Assembly: GCF_000764305.2 (NCBI RefSeq)
Contig: NW_025941703.1
Span: 1-64,000 of the forward strand
Length of the DNA: 64,000 bases
Direction of reading: 5' to 3'
Origin: Hyalella azteca
Lineage: Eukaryota > Arthropoda > Malacostraca > Amphipoda > Hyalellidae
Shown here in pieces: positions 11,667 through 23,427 of the stretch. Both the position numbers and the translations under genes were made by a program. Numbering within the stretch: the first letter of the stretch is position 1; every line of letters begins with the position of its first letter. The notes under the pieces were generated by a model. It had not been told where the DNA came from. It searched no databases and was given only the letters and a program-made list of their open reading frames with translations.

Positions 11667-13141
11667 GACGTAACGTATCGCTTCGTAATGTATCGTGACA
11701 TGCGCATCGTGACGTAACGTATCGTGACATACGCATCGTGACGTAACGTATCGCTACGTAACGTATCGTGGCATACGCATCGTGACGTAACGTATCGCTA
11801 CGTAACGTATCGTGACGTAACGCATCGTGACGTAACGCATCGTGACGTAACGTATCACGCAACGTATCGCGACGCAACGTATCGTGACGTAACGTATCGT
11901 GACGTAGCGTATCGCGACGCAACGTATCGCGACGCAACGTATCGTGACGTAAAGTATCGTGACGTAGCGTATCGCGACGAAACGTATCGTGACGTAGCGT
12001 ATCGCGACGCAACGTATCGTGACGTAACGTATCGTGACGCAACGTATCGTGACGTAACGTATCGTGACGTAACGTATCGTGACGTAACTTATTGAGACGT
12101 AACGTATCGCGACATAAAATATAGTGATGTAATGTTTCGTGACGCAACGTATCGTGACGCAACGTATCGTGATGTAGCGTATTGTGACGCAACGTATTGT
12201 GACGCAACGTATCGTGACGCAACGTATCGTGACGTTACGTATCGTGACGTAGCGTATCGCGACGCAACGTATCGTGACGTAGCGTATCGCGACGCAACGT
12301 ATCGTGACGTAGCGTATCGCGACGCAACGTATCGTGACGCAACGTATCGTGACGTAGCGTATCGCGACGTAACGTATCGTGATGAAACGTATCGCGATGC
12401 GACGTATCGCGACCTAAGTTATAGCTATGTAATGTATCGCGATGTAACGTAGCGTGATGCAACGTATCGCGACACAAAGTATCACGACGTAGCTCATAGA
12501 TATGTAACGTATCGCGAGGTAACTTATAGCTAAAAAACGTATAGACGTAACTATACGCTATGCTAAGAATTATAACTAAGTAACGTATCACGACGTAGCT
12601 TAATTATAGCTATGTAACGTATCACGACGTAGCTTACAGCTATGTAACGTACGTATCGTGACGTAACATATCGCGACGTAACGTATCGTGATGCAACGTA
12701 ACGTATCGTGATGTAACGTGTCGCGACGCAACGGATCGCGACGCAACGGATCGCGACGCAACGGATCGCGACGCAACGTATCGCGACGCAACGTATCGCG
12801 ACGCAACGTATCGCGACGCAGCGTATCGCAACGTAACGTTTCGCAACGTAACGTATTGCAATGCAACGTATCGCTACGTAACGTATCGCGACGTAACCTA
12901 TTGCAACGCAACGTATCATGACGTAACGTATCGCGACGTAACGTATCGCGACGTAACGTATCGCAGCGCAACGTATCGCAACGCAACGTATCGCGACGTA
13001 ACGCATCGCGATGTAATACATCGCAATGTAACGTATCGCGACGTAACGCATCAAAATGTAACGTATCGCTATGTAACGTATCGCTATGTAACGTATCGCT
13101 ATGTAACGTATCGCTATGTAACGTATCGCTATGTAACGCAT
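11667..13141. repeat. 15-bp minisatellite, about 98 units
   Basis: The unit is close to CGTATCGTGACGTAA with variants such as CGTATCGCGACGCAA and, at the right end, CGTATCGCTATGTAA. Order is disturbed at about 12410-12660. Because 15 is a multiple of three and few units contain stops, long frames such as RDTLRH repeats stay open on both strands; these are artefacts, not genes. The array has three or more CpG per unit in an otherwise AT-rich region. Confidence 0.95.
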
Positions 13142-13701
13142 CGTTCTTTCGATTCCTGATTACTGTTCAACCAGTAACGCACGGCAGCGTACAATGTGTA
13201 CTTTTCTACTGACTCTATTTTTAATAATGCATTAAAAGTAATTTTTCTTACTTCACCAATTGTCCTGTGAAGCCATCATACTGTAAGCTATAGTATACAT
13301 TAGTATAGTCATAGTATAGAATTCTATATATGTATACTATTTTTAGTTGTCTAAGTATATGTTTCGGACGTAGCAGTCCCAGGCCACGATGGATCGCCGC
13401 CTCTGATTATCGCTCATCCGCATCATTTGGGCCACCTGATGCTGATGCTGGCCCAATCTATGTTTTGTGACTCTGACCGACAAAATTTACACTCTTTGAA
13501 TGCCGTTCACTTAAAGTGATTATTAATTTTCTAAAATGATTTTATAATAGTTGGCTTTCTAAAGGTAAACACAGAATAAATGTGATACAATTTTTGCAGC
13601 CAGGTTATGGGATATCTGAAAAATTGTAAACAAAAAATTTTAAACCAATTTCTTCCTTCATTCGAGATATTAAATTTGTTTTTATTTTGCATTTCTAGCA
13701 G
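13142..13701. other. Intron sequence before the first assigned EndoU-domain exon
   Basis: AT-rich, with a GC-richer patch at 13370-13490 that gives no usable exon. The sequence ends in an acceptor at 13700-13701. Confidence 0.5.
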
Positions 13702-13858
13702 GTAGACAGAAAACTGTCAGCTTTGTGTCTGACGGTGACATCAGGCAGTTGACGGAGGAACTAGCAGACTTAGATGTCAACAACGTCGCCAAGTTCATCA
13801 CAGTCAACATCCAGCGTCGAACTACGATGCACGACCGAGATGATGTCTCTGCTTTACC
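13702..13858 (+). CDS. EndoU exon A (start of RNase domain)
   Basis: Acceptor CTAGCAG before 13702 and donor GTGAGT at 13859. It enters after one codon base and leaves after two. It encodes [16 protein letters not shown] and [20 protein letters not shown], which match the helical start of the XendoU domain. Confidence 0.85.
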
Positions 13859-16800
13859 GTGAGTATGAGCTGCATAATAAAAATTATACTCGTAATTCTT
13901 ATTATCAGCCTATTCAATAATCGTTCGAAAGATCATATCATGAAAATATAATGTGCTACAAAATTAAACACTGTCACATAAATGATATAGTTATGATATT
14001 AAAGGAGATGAAAACAATTTATTGGAAGATTTACTTGAAATATTTTTACTTAAATTATGCAAGAATTAGTAACTAAATGTAATTGCTCGTGGCTCAAATA
14101 AACTTCAAGTATCGTGTTGAATTAGCAATATTTCATGTTCATGACATTTACCAATTATTAAATTCCCATGGAAATTTTTCTTCCAAACTTGAAGGAAATG
14201 TTCATCTATGCACAAATGGAAATGATGAATAATCATGGTACTCTTTTTAATGCGCATTGATTAAGTTAATTAATCAAATGACCTATTAAAATATGTAAAT
14301 TGTTTTTAAATTTCAGACTTTTCAACTATGTTGCTTCTGATGCTTTTAAGCCCGAAACCATCAGACGCTTCGAGGCCCTGACGGACAATTATTTTTTGGA
14401 GGTAAAATTTAACGGGGCATTCAAGACTCAAACGCTCATGTCTCTTCCTTGCATGAAATCTACCGTTAATTATTATAAATTCAAAATTTAGCAATGAAGT
14501 ATCGTAATTCTTTTCAGTTAAAAATTTTTACAAGCTCTTTAATTTTTAATTAAAAAACAGAATATAACATGTTCTCGGTCCTAATCAAAACTCTTACTAA
14601 TAAATCCGCATCATTAGTATTAAAAACAGTTTTTTGTAACTACCAGGACCAAATTTAGTATCTAATTTGCATGAAAATTACTCATTTACGGTAATTAATG
14701 CAGAGTATGTTCCGTGAAAGGTTACATAGAAATTTTCATAATCCACGGTTTACGGGATGCGGGAAAATTATCTTAGGTGGGCGCGAGTAGAAAATCATTT
14801 ATATTAACTAGTCAAGAGTACTCATGTTTGAAATTCAAACCCGCATGTTATTAATCGTTTATTGAATAAAAAGAATACTCGTCGTCATGTTTAAGGTAAC
14901 AGAAGAAGAAGACGCCGTGCTGGAGGAACAGGCTGAAGTGACAGCTTTTTTGGACGCTGTTGTCAACACCTCCGTGATGGAAGCTCTGGAGCGGTTCCTG
15001 GTCGATCGCGGTACGAGCGTTAACGACTAAAATGTATCCAATTTTTCATTCCATCCCATTTATGTTGCCAACTGGGGGAATGTCTGATATGTATTGAATT
15101 TCTAATGCCTATGTTTGCCGATTGTGTTTGTCTAGCGCTTGCTATTGCTAGGCAGATTACTTATGGGGATTTGAGTGCCTTGAGACGAGTTGTAGAACCG
15201 GACAGTTGCTATCGCGCCCATCTCATTCGGCTGTGCGCGCTCACGCCGAGCAGTGTGATGTCCCTATTTCTGACAGTGACTTTAGGGTGTTAGCTTCCAC
15301 CTCCGGGACTTCCGATTTGCGCATTTTAGAGTCGCTGTACATCTTTAAACTTAGGCCCAGTTTGAATTCAGCTGCTAGCTCCTGTCCCTTTGAAATTGTT
15401 AATAGATAGTTCTTTTTTTTTGCTCCGTCTATTACTTGTAAATTTAGGTTTTTAATTTCGTTCAGTGCTTTCAATGTATTAATTTGTGACTTCTGATTTG
15501 TGATTCTAGATTCTACGAACTGACGATGGAGCTGGTCTCCGAAAAGTTTTCTATAAAGATATGAATTTTTGTGGACTTTTCTTTGCTTTCAAATTCTTAA
15601 TAAAATAATTAAGGAATTTATTTACCTAAGTGTCAAATAATTATCTCAGTATCCGTAAATAATGAAAATTATATGTCTTTATGTAAATAATTGAAATTAT
15701 ATCAGTATACGTTGATAATTTAAATTATCTCGGTACACGTCAATAATTCAAATAATCTAAGTAACCGTAAATAATAGAAATTATATAAGTTCTTGTCTAT
15801 GATTTAAATTATCTCATTATCAGTAGATAAAACAAATTATGTAAGTATACGTTGATGATTCAAATTGTCTCATCTCAGTATAAGTTAATAAATTAAACTA
15901 TCTCAGTAGCCGCAAATAATTGAAATATATCAGTTTACGTAATAATTTAAAATATTTCACTTAATGTTAATAATTGAAAATATATCTGTTTACGTTAATA
16001 GTTTAAAATATTTCGGCTAATGTTAATAATTGAAGGCCTTATATCATCAGATCTGATCAATGGAACGCTGCGTAGCAACTTGGAGCGCATTTGGTTCACC
16101 GTTTACTCTAGATATGGAACTGTCCTCGGCACGTCCGGTGAGCACAAATCTTGAATTTCTTAGTTATTGTTGCATGAATTTACTCATCTTTTTTATTTGT
16201 TATAGCTGCATGACTGAAAAACTTGATACATCCTAATTGATTTTCGCATGATGAATAGTTTCCAACTCTAATTTAATAGTTGAACAATTACTCTTAATCT
16301 ATTTAATGCAATACAATTCTTGACGAGTATGAAGAAACGTATACATAACAAAAAGAAAAAAGATCGAACCGACAAAAAAGGATAAGTACCTAACTATTAA
16401 TAATTTAACATTCTGTCAAACTCATAAGTAAACGAGCGTTAACTGAATATAACTATCCATTATTAATTTTTTTATACCATGTTAAGAATGTATATGCAGC
16501 TGATAAATTAAATTAAAGATAAAGGTATGCTAAAGAATTAAACATGCATGGGCAGGTTTTGAACACGTTTTCATTGGTGAGCTCGACGCTGGGACGGTAG
16601 GAGGCTTCCACAACTGGATTGTCTTCTACCGAGAAGAGCAGAACGGCAGGGTCGACTATCAGGGCAACATACACTTGGCTAATCTCTCCTCTTCGGTGAG
16701 AATGAGTTGCACCAAAATATTCTGAAAGCCATTACGAGACTTGGATAATTTACTAATTGTTTCACTTGAAAAGTTGAGATTTAAAATATATTAAACAATC

Positions 16801-18737
16801 CACTTGGCTGATCTCTCCTCTTCGGTGAGAATAAGTTGCACCAAAAATATTGTGAAAGCCATTACGAGGCTTGGATAATTTGCTGATTGTTTAATTTGAA
16901 AAGTTGAGATATAAAATTTATTGAAAAATCCACTTTGAAATCTTTCCTCTTCGATGAGAATAGGTTGCAGTAAAATATTCTAAAAGCCATTACGAGGCTT
17001 GGATAATTTACTTATTGTTTGATTTAAAGAATTGAGATTTAAAATATATTTAAAAATCCACTTGGCTAATCTTTCCTCTTCGATGAGAACAAGTTGCACC
17101 AAAATATTTTGAAATCCATTACGAGACTTGGATAATTTACTAATTAATTGTTTGATTTGAAAAGTTGAGATTTAAAATATATTAAAAAATCCACTTGGAT
17201 AGTCTTTCCTCGTCGGCGAGAACAAGTTGCACCAAAATATTCTGAAAGCCATTAAGAGACCTGGATAATTTACTTATTGTTTGATTTAATAAGTTGAGTT
17301 TGAAATATATTAAAAAGTATATACAATTAATTCAGTCTTCACGGCTTACAAATATGTAATCAAACACTTTTTAAATTTGATTTTTTCTAAAAAAAAAAAC
17401 AACTTGAATACAAGGCAGAAGGTACGAAATTCAGAATTATACAAGTATTTTCTTGTCGAAAAATGTATATTAATATACAAGACAGACAATAATTCATACT
17501 TCGCTATTTTATATTTCAATTTGTTATAGAAATTTAATTTTTATTATCTCTACTATTCATTCTATACTATTGGATAATATTAACTTCAGTCTTTTCAAGA
17601 TGATCGAAATAAATGCGAAAGTGATGGTTCAGTGCTTCTCAAAAAACGGAGAATAAGATCATTAATGTATTATATTTAAACATAGTCGTAGACAGCTCTT
17701 TGGTTATGTCCATTTTAGTGTCTTCATGATTTTACCAAAAAAGCTATTATTAAAAAATTGATTTTACCAAAAAATGCTTTTCTTAAAGCAAAAAGCTATT
17801 ATTTTCTGATGTAAGTACGATTCATTATGTATAGAATATTTTCTTTTTTTAGATTTTAAGTACGATTCATTAATATAGAATATTTTCTACTAATATATCT
17901 AAATTCTAATTGGTTCAATATGAGTAATGTATTCTAATAAAATTTTAAATGCTTCATTGTACTCAATATTAGTAATATTAATGATATTAATTTACAATAA
18001 GAACATATTTAAACATTTTTTTTCAGGGTTATGTACTGACAAATCGTTTCACTTGGCACAACACAAGTAAGCCTATCGGTGGCGGATTTTTTGGACCGTC
18101 TCCCGAATTTGAACTAGCGATATTCAGCCTATGTTTCTTCGTGCGGCCAAATACGTTGTGTCCCGTTCAAATTAACGGAGTTCAGCTCGACATTCAAACT
18201 TACAACTACTATGGCAAACAATTGGTTGGAACTGCATATCCCATCGTGGTAAGTTACATTTTCCGAATTCTTTCAGTTGCGTAACAATTTTCTTGTAGGC
18301 TGACAACCTTACATTTAGTAAGCAAATACTAATTAAGAGTCTCATTAATTGTTATGGTCCATTTCTACCCTACTATTCTTTCGATATTCTTGAATTATAT
18401 TGACTTCGGTCATTTCAAGATAATCTATATAATTGTGGAAATGATAGTTCAGTGCTTCTCAGAAAACTGAGAGTAAAACAGGCGTTCAATAATTTAAACT
18501 TAGAAGTCATGGACAGTTCTATGGTTATGCCCATATTATTCTCTTCAAGATTTTGCGGAAAAATGCTCCTATATGCAAAGTTAACATAGTACTTTACTGA
18601 ATCTGCTTCGACTGCAATTAACAATTCGAAAGTAGTTATTTACATATGTTAACAACGATCTGTTTGCTCAAATTACTCTGATGATTTCGAGAAACTAAAC
18701 TTGTTTTTTGTTTCAGACACAAAATATGAACAATTGA
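13702..18737 (+). CDS. EndoU (XendoU) family poly(U)-specific endoribonuclease, seven exons
   Basis: Seven GT-AG exons (13702-13858, 14317-14401, 14896-15010, 16051-16137, 16556-16695, 18027-18248, 18717-18737) join with consistent phases into 274 codons plus stop and cover a complete EndoU domain. Family proteins cut RNA at uridines and are often secreted. Visible signatures are the N-terminal [16 protein letters not shown], the [10 protein letters not shown] segment, GFEHVFIGE (first catalytic His, visible residue 151), [10 protein letters not shown] (second His, 166), [10 protein letters not shown] (probable catalytic Lys, 209) and [13 protein letters not shown]. All three expected active-site residues are present, so activity is plausible. 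The first exon starts inside a codon, so the N-terminus lies upstream; the SMB-like exon at 8.9 kb is the best candidate. The gene converges on the M13 gene. Confidence 0.92.
14317..14401 (+). CDS. EndoU exon B
   Basis: Acceptor TTTCAG at 14311-14316 and donor GTAAAA at 14402. It begins by completing a proline codon and encodes [18 protein letters not shown], then LTDNYFLE, corresponding to the family LF..V....FL..T...F..L.DNY segment. Confidence 0.85.
14896..15010 (+). CDS. EndoU exon C
   Basis: Acceptor TTTAAG before 14896 and donor GTACGA at 15011. It encodes [19 protein letters not shown] and [15 protein letters not shown], matching the T..E..E...FL.A...T.VM......L part of the family. 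The acceptor lacks the usual CAG but uses AAG. Confidence 0.85.
15200..15545 (+). mobile_element. Penelope-like element, 3' fragment (GIY-YIG end)
   Basis: The frame ending at 15409 reads [19 protein letters not shown], then [20 protein letters not shown], the pattern found at the end of the GIY-YIG endonuclease of Penelope-like retroelements. After the stop, CTGACGATGGAGC and TCCGAAAAGTTTTCT at 15516-15550 resemble the recurring 3'-UTR motif of such elements. The remainder of the element is absent. It sits in the intron after EndoU exon C. Confidence 0.5.
15600..16050. repeat. Decayed AT-rich tandem repeat up to an EndoU acceptor
   Basis: Units of about 34 bp (TATCAGTATACGTTGATAATTTAAAT-like), often paired as 68 bp, recur more than ten times. 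The last unit runs into the acceptor of exon D: TAATTGAA...TATATCATCAG resembles TAATTGAAATATATCAG in earlier units. The array may therefore be anchored on the splice site, but divergence is high. Confidence 0.6.
16051..16137 (+). CDS. EndoU exon D
   Basis: Acceptor ATCATCAG ends at 16050 and donor GTGAGC begins at 16138. It encodes [20 protein letters not shown] and RYGTVLGTS, the family L..IWF..Y.R segment just before the first catalytic His. Confidence 0.88.
16556..16695 (+). CDS. EndoU exon E (both catalytic histidines)
   Basis: Acceptor GGGCAG before 16556 and donor GTGAGA at 16696. It encodes [20 protein letters not shown] and [17 protein letters not shown]. The two histidines of the EndoU active site are both here. 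The last 25 bases and the donor are the start of a 130-bp tandem array. Confidence 0.93.
16671..17325. repeat. 130-bp tandem array made from the exon E end plus its donor, five copies
   Basis: CACTTGGCTAATCTCTCCTC followed by TTCGGTGAGAAT starts copies at 16671, 16801, 16931, 17059 and 17192, each followed by TTGCACCAAAATATTCTGAA and an ATTACGAGACTTGGATAATT stretch. The first copy is the real exon edge. Copy 2 keeps an intact GTGAGA donor at 16825; copies 3-5 carry ATGAGA, ATGAGA and GCGAGA. Confidence 0.92.
18027..18248 (+). CDS. EndoU exon F
   Basis: A T-rich acceptor ends at 18026 and donor GTAAGT begins at 18249. It is 74 codons, in phase 0 on both sides. It encodes [20 protein letters not shown] with the candidate catalytic Lys, then [19 protein letters not shown] and a LVGTAYPIV end, the most conserved C-terminal block of the family. 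Confidence 0.93.
18717..18737 (+). CDS. EndoU last exon
   Basis: After the acceptor TGTTTCAG only TQNMNN and a TGA (18735-18737) are read, which is where EndoU proteins normally end after the AYP motif. A further unassigned AG...GTGAGC-bounded piece lies at about 18838-18870. Confidence 0.75.
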   Translation, partial: TQNMNN

Positions 18738-21700
18738 ACTTCAAGGTTGGAATTTAACCGGCACTAAAAAAAAAGATTAAAATTCGATCGCTCCTCCTGC
18801 AAGTTATTGGTTAATCCTATCCTTCGCTTCCAATGCAGTTTACAAGCTACCAGCAGAAGAATATTTAGAGGTGAGCTCACTATTTATTATTATTAATTAG
18901 CGCTAAGTCGTATTATTGGGTAAAAGCATAATTACAATCTACATATGGAGTAAAGACGGAGCCAGCTGTTATCTGAAATGTTTTCTGCACTGTTTTGTTG
19001 AATTTATTTCACATTTTCATTGACTTTAAATTCCTGGTTAACTTTCAAATTAAGCAAACAAATTCTACAGGTACTTTCATTATAATATTGTACATTTATT
19101 TTATTTAGTTATTATATAATTATTATTATTCATTGTAATCTCTATGTTACATGCTCCTTGGCTTACAAAATTTCCATGAATGTACTGAATTTTCAGAAAA
19201 TAACGACTTTTGAAATGGAGTTATATAAGAAGTCCCTCAGCCGACATTGTAGAAAATATCTACATTCTATCTATCAATGCTGAAAAATTCTTTTTGATTC
19301 AACTATATATATTTTTCTGCTTCGGAAGCACAAAAAGATTGCGACTAGTAATTAATTAAAAAGTTGAATTGAATATTTTCGATGATCAAAACAGGATTAA
19401 AAATAACTACGAGAAAATTCAACAATTTATTAAATTTTTAATGTACAGTTTCTCTCATATCGGCCAATAAATTTACTCAGGTTAATTTATAATTAAAAGC
19501 TTAACAGATATAAACAAGTTAAGTACGTGGAAAAAACCTGGACAACTAAAAACAATAACAGCAAGGCCAACAATTCATACTTATATAAATCGGTTGTATC
19601 ATCGGTAATAGGTATTAGTTTAGTTTAGTTATATAAATCAGTTGAATAATCGGTAGTAACGCAACTATTTTAAAGAGTAAAGGAATTTTGCAAAGAAATT
19701 TCAGATTTATTCGGTTGGGGAAGGCATATGGACACGAAAATTTATTTACAAATAACTTCTTCCCATCTATACAATTTTCATCTTGAAAAATGGATAAGAC
19801 GTAATTTAAACTTGCAGGAAGGAAAAAGTTGTAGCTAAGTAATTTTGTGCATTCTATTCGCAAGAATTCGATGTAATTCTGTAACGTATTAATGCTGAAG
19901 TCATCTGTACCATTATACGACAATATTCATTCCGATCGTATGAAATGAAATATGAAAAATAAGGCAAGATTATATATAGTATTAGAGTGAGATGTTTAGG
20001 TTTAAATTAATTCAGCCAATTCCTATAAACGGTTAAGAAGTAAAAACGGTTCTATTAATGAACTTACTGTTATTCTGAATCTGATTTATAACACTCATTG
20101 TTATGATTTATTTGAAATTCGCTGAAATATAATGCTTAGAAATTTCATAAGCATACATAGTTCGATTAATAGTGCTAACTCTTCTAAGCAAAATTCTCTT
20201 AGCAAGGAAAAAAATTCAAAATTCAAAAAATCGAAATTCAGTCCATAAACGCACTTTTTGCTCTAAGTAATGAAAAATGTACTTTGCTTAAAACCCGATA
20301 ATTTTCCGAACGCGCACAAAAACGATATTTTTGTTGGAATCTTGCCTTTTATATCAGTTGTGGTTGAGAAATAACACCTTAATGCAATTTTATTAAAAAA
20401 TAAACTCAAATCGACAATCATCAAATGAATACTGGAGCTTCCTCAGTTAAAACAAATTATTCTCATCATTCTATATTAAGTTAGAAACCTGTAAACTTCA
20501 CAACGCACTTAGCCTAAGCAAGCCTGCCTTGTCTATACTGAATAAAGTTATAATTTTTTTTCTATTTGTACGAAGCATAAACATTTAACCGTCACACAGC
20601 ATGCCTATGTATAGGAATATACATTAGGAAGTAGCAGTGCTAACGTATGTCGATCTACGTTATCAAATGGTACATATCTTATCTGTACATTACATAGACG
20701 TGGTGAGAATAATATTAATATTATGCCCTAATAACCACAGGATAAAAGTCTCCACCTAAAAGCAAAATACCTTCATAATTATTAGTAGTCATTTATATTT
20801 TTTTTTGGACGTCGGGCGGCAATTTCTAACGGAGGAGAAACTGTAAACAGGATTATTCAGCGACAATCAGGATTAGTCTGTATTATGTACATAAATTTTA
20901 ATTGTTACTCACTACGCTGACTACAGTAGCAGAATAATTTGTTCTTATAATAATTTAAAATTGTGGCCATCATCTTGAACTTTTTCCTTAGCTAGTTTAT
21001 ACTCGAACTATGATGAATAAGTCACACTGAACAGTCGGAAATATTCAATAATTATTAACAATTTTCTTAAAATTTTTTGAATTAAAATTAAAAATTGTCT
21101 CAGGATTGAAAATTATGGAACATTTAAATTTCAGTCTTATTGCAACGGCCCAAAATATTGACCCACAATTTTCAACAAAATAATTGGTCCTCAGATGGAA
21201 CATTAAATGGCAACGTAGAAAAATTCCAGATAAATGATGGTAGAAAAATTAAATTCGATAATAAGGAACAATTAATCCACACAGATGTATAGGTTTTTTT
21301 TTTTAATTTTATTATTAATTTCACATCTCCATCTTTTCACCCCAAACACTTTGCACCCTCGATACTCCTGAGAGAAAATCTTCCTGTACAATATTCCTGT
21401 AATATACACTTTGTTCCGGTAAATCCGGGCTTATTCCTAAGGAAAGAAGAGATTTTAGGTAAATAAATTCGAAAAATGCTATCTTGACAACTAGAAAATC
21501 CAACATTTTTGTCGAGTTTGACCTTATATTTTTGAATTCATATCATGAGGTCCTTGCACTACTTGAATACCGAATAATAGATATTTGTCTCATCTCAATT
21601 AAATCTATTAATATAAAACTATGCTCATTTCTAACAATGAATTTTGTTGGCTTTGTATATTTATTAACAAAGGTTCCTCGTAAAATTCAAAATCTGAACA

Positions 21701-21875
21701 CTTGCATTCGATTATTTAATTTAGAATGTTCAATTTGTTCATAAGACTATCTTATGCATGACAGAATTATGCATGACCACTGCTAATGGACTGAACTATT
21801 TAAGCAGAATCTTTATTATCATTATTTACCTAAGTAAATAGAAGTTTCAATTCTACACAGAATAAACTCATCCAA
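18738..21875. other. AT-rich spacer between convergent genes
   Basis: Holds the 3' UTR of the EndoU gene and possibly the end of the M13 transcript. An AATAAA for the plus strand is seen at about 20541. TTTATT at about 21811 could be the M13 polyadenylation signal on the minus strand. No other gene, RNA or clear transposon was recognised. Confidence 0.45.
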
Positions 21876-22503
21876 TGACACCCGCTCCGAGCAGCGCCGT
21901 GCAACACCCGCTCTGAGTGGCGCCGTGCAACACCCGCTCTGAGTGGCGCCGTGCAACACCCGCTCCGAGTGGCGCTGTGCAACACCCGCTCCGAGTGGCG
22001 CCGTACTACATCCGCTCCGAGTGGCGCCGTGTAACACCCGCTCCGAGTGGCGCCGTGCAACACCCGGTCCGTGTGACGCCATGCAACACCCGCTCCGAGT
22101 GGGGCCGTGCAACACCCGGTCCGTGTGACGCCGTACAACATCCGCTCCGAGTGGCGCCGTGTAACACCCGGTCCGTGTGACGCCGTACAACAACGTGTGA
22201 CGCCGTGCAACACCCGCTCCGAATGGCGCCGTGCAACACCCGGTCCGTGTGACGCCGTGCAACACCCGCTCCGAGTGGCGCCTTGCAACACCCGGTCCGT
22301 GTGACGCCGTGCAACACCCGCTCCGAATGGCGCCGTGCAACACCCGGTCCGTGTGACGCCGTGCAACACCCGCTCCTAGTGGCGCCGTGCAACACCGGGT
22401 CCGTGTGACGCCGTGCAACACCCGCTCCGAGTGACACCGTGCAACACCCACGCCGTGTGACGCCGTGCAACACCCGCGCCGTGTGTTGCCTAGTGCAACA
22501 CCC
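21876..22503. repeat. 26-bp GC-rich minisatellite, about 24 units (block 1)
   Basis: Two interspersed unit types, GCAACACCCGGTCCGTGTGA-CGCCGT and GCAACACCCGCTCCGAGTGG-CGCCGT, alternate. The period of 26 shifts frame at every unit, so three units make a 78-base reading cycle and long false frames appear on both strands. Confidence 0.95.
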
Positions 22504-22550
22504 TAGCGACTGCTGGATGGCAGATGTTGCCGCCCGGCGCGGGTGTTGCA

Positions 22551-23275
22551 AGTCACGGCAGCCGTCACTCGACCCGGACTTTGCCGTCGTCACTCGGCCC
22601 GGACGTTGCCGCCGTCATTCGGCCCGGGCGTTGCCGTCGTCACTCGACCCGGGCGTTACCGCCGTCATTTGGCCCGGGCGTTGCTGCCGTCACTCGACCC
22701 GAGCGTTGCCGTCGTCACTCGACCCGGGCGTTGCCGTCGTCACTCGACCCGGGCGTTGCTGTCGTCACTCGACCCGGGCGTTGCCGTCGTCACTCGAGCG
22801 TTGCCGCCGTCATTCGGCCCGGGCGTTGCTGCCGTCACTCGGCCCGGGCGTTGCCGTCGTCACTCGACCCGGGCGTTGCCGTCGTCACTCGACCCGGGCG
22901 TTGCTGTCGTCACTCGACCCGGGCGTTGCCGTCGTCACTCGACCCGGGCGTTGCCGCCGTCATTCGGCCCGGGCGTTGCTGCCGTCACTCGGCCCGGGCG
23001 TTGCCGCCGTCATTCGGCCCGGGCGTTGCCGCTGTCACTCGGCCCGGGCGTTGCCGCTGTCACTTGGCCCGGGCGTTGCCGCCGTCACTCGGCCCGGGGG
23101 TTGCCGCCGTCACTCGGCCCGGGCGTTGCCGCCGTCACTTTTCCCGGGCGTGGTCGTCGTCACTCGGCCCGGGCGCTATCATCGTCACTTGGCCCGGGCG
23201 TTGCCGCCGTCACTCGTCCCGGGTGCTGCCGTCACTTGGCCCGAGCGTTGCCGCCGTCACTCGGCCCCGTCGTCG
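22551..23275. repeat. 25-bp GC-rich minisatellite, about 29 units (block 2, inverted)
   Basis: The unit as read is CGTCACTCGACCCGGGCGTT-GCCGT. Its reverse complement aligns to the block 1 unit at 21 of 25 positions, so it is the same family in opposite orientation. Almost every unit carries CCCGGG. Confidence 0.95.
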
Positions 23276-23427
23276 ATTGGCTGCTCGAATTTTGGCACCG
23301 TCGCATGCACCGCATCTTCGTGCTGTTCCTTACATAGAGTGTTGGTGCCGGTGCTGAGCGGCATTATTCGCGCCGTAGCTTACACCGAGTGTCAGCCTGC
23401 ACTTGACCGTGTATTGCCGAGTGAAGC

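Noticed and set aside
11617..13141. Long open frames (up to 201 codons) of RDTLRH, RYVAI and YRDVA repeats on both strands
   Set aside because: They arise only because the 15-bp minisatellite unit is a multiple of three without stop codons. There is no codon bias or domain.
18838..18870. Small AG...GTGAGC-bounded exon (YKLPAEEYLE) after the EndoU stop
   Set aside because: It lies after the stop codon, is very short and matches no domain; perhaps a 3'-UTR exon, but unsupported.
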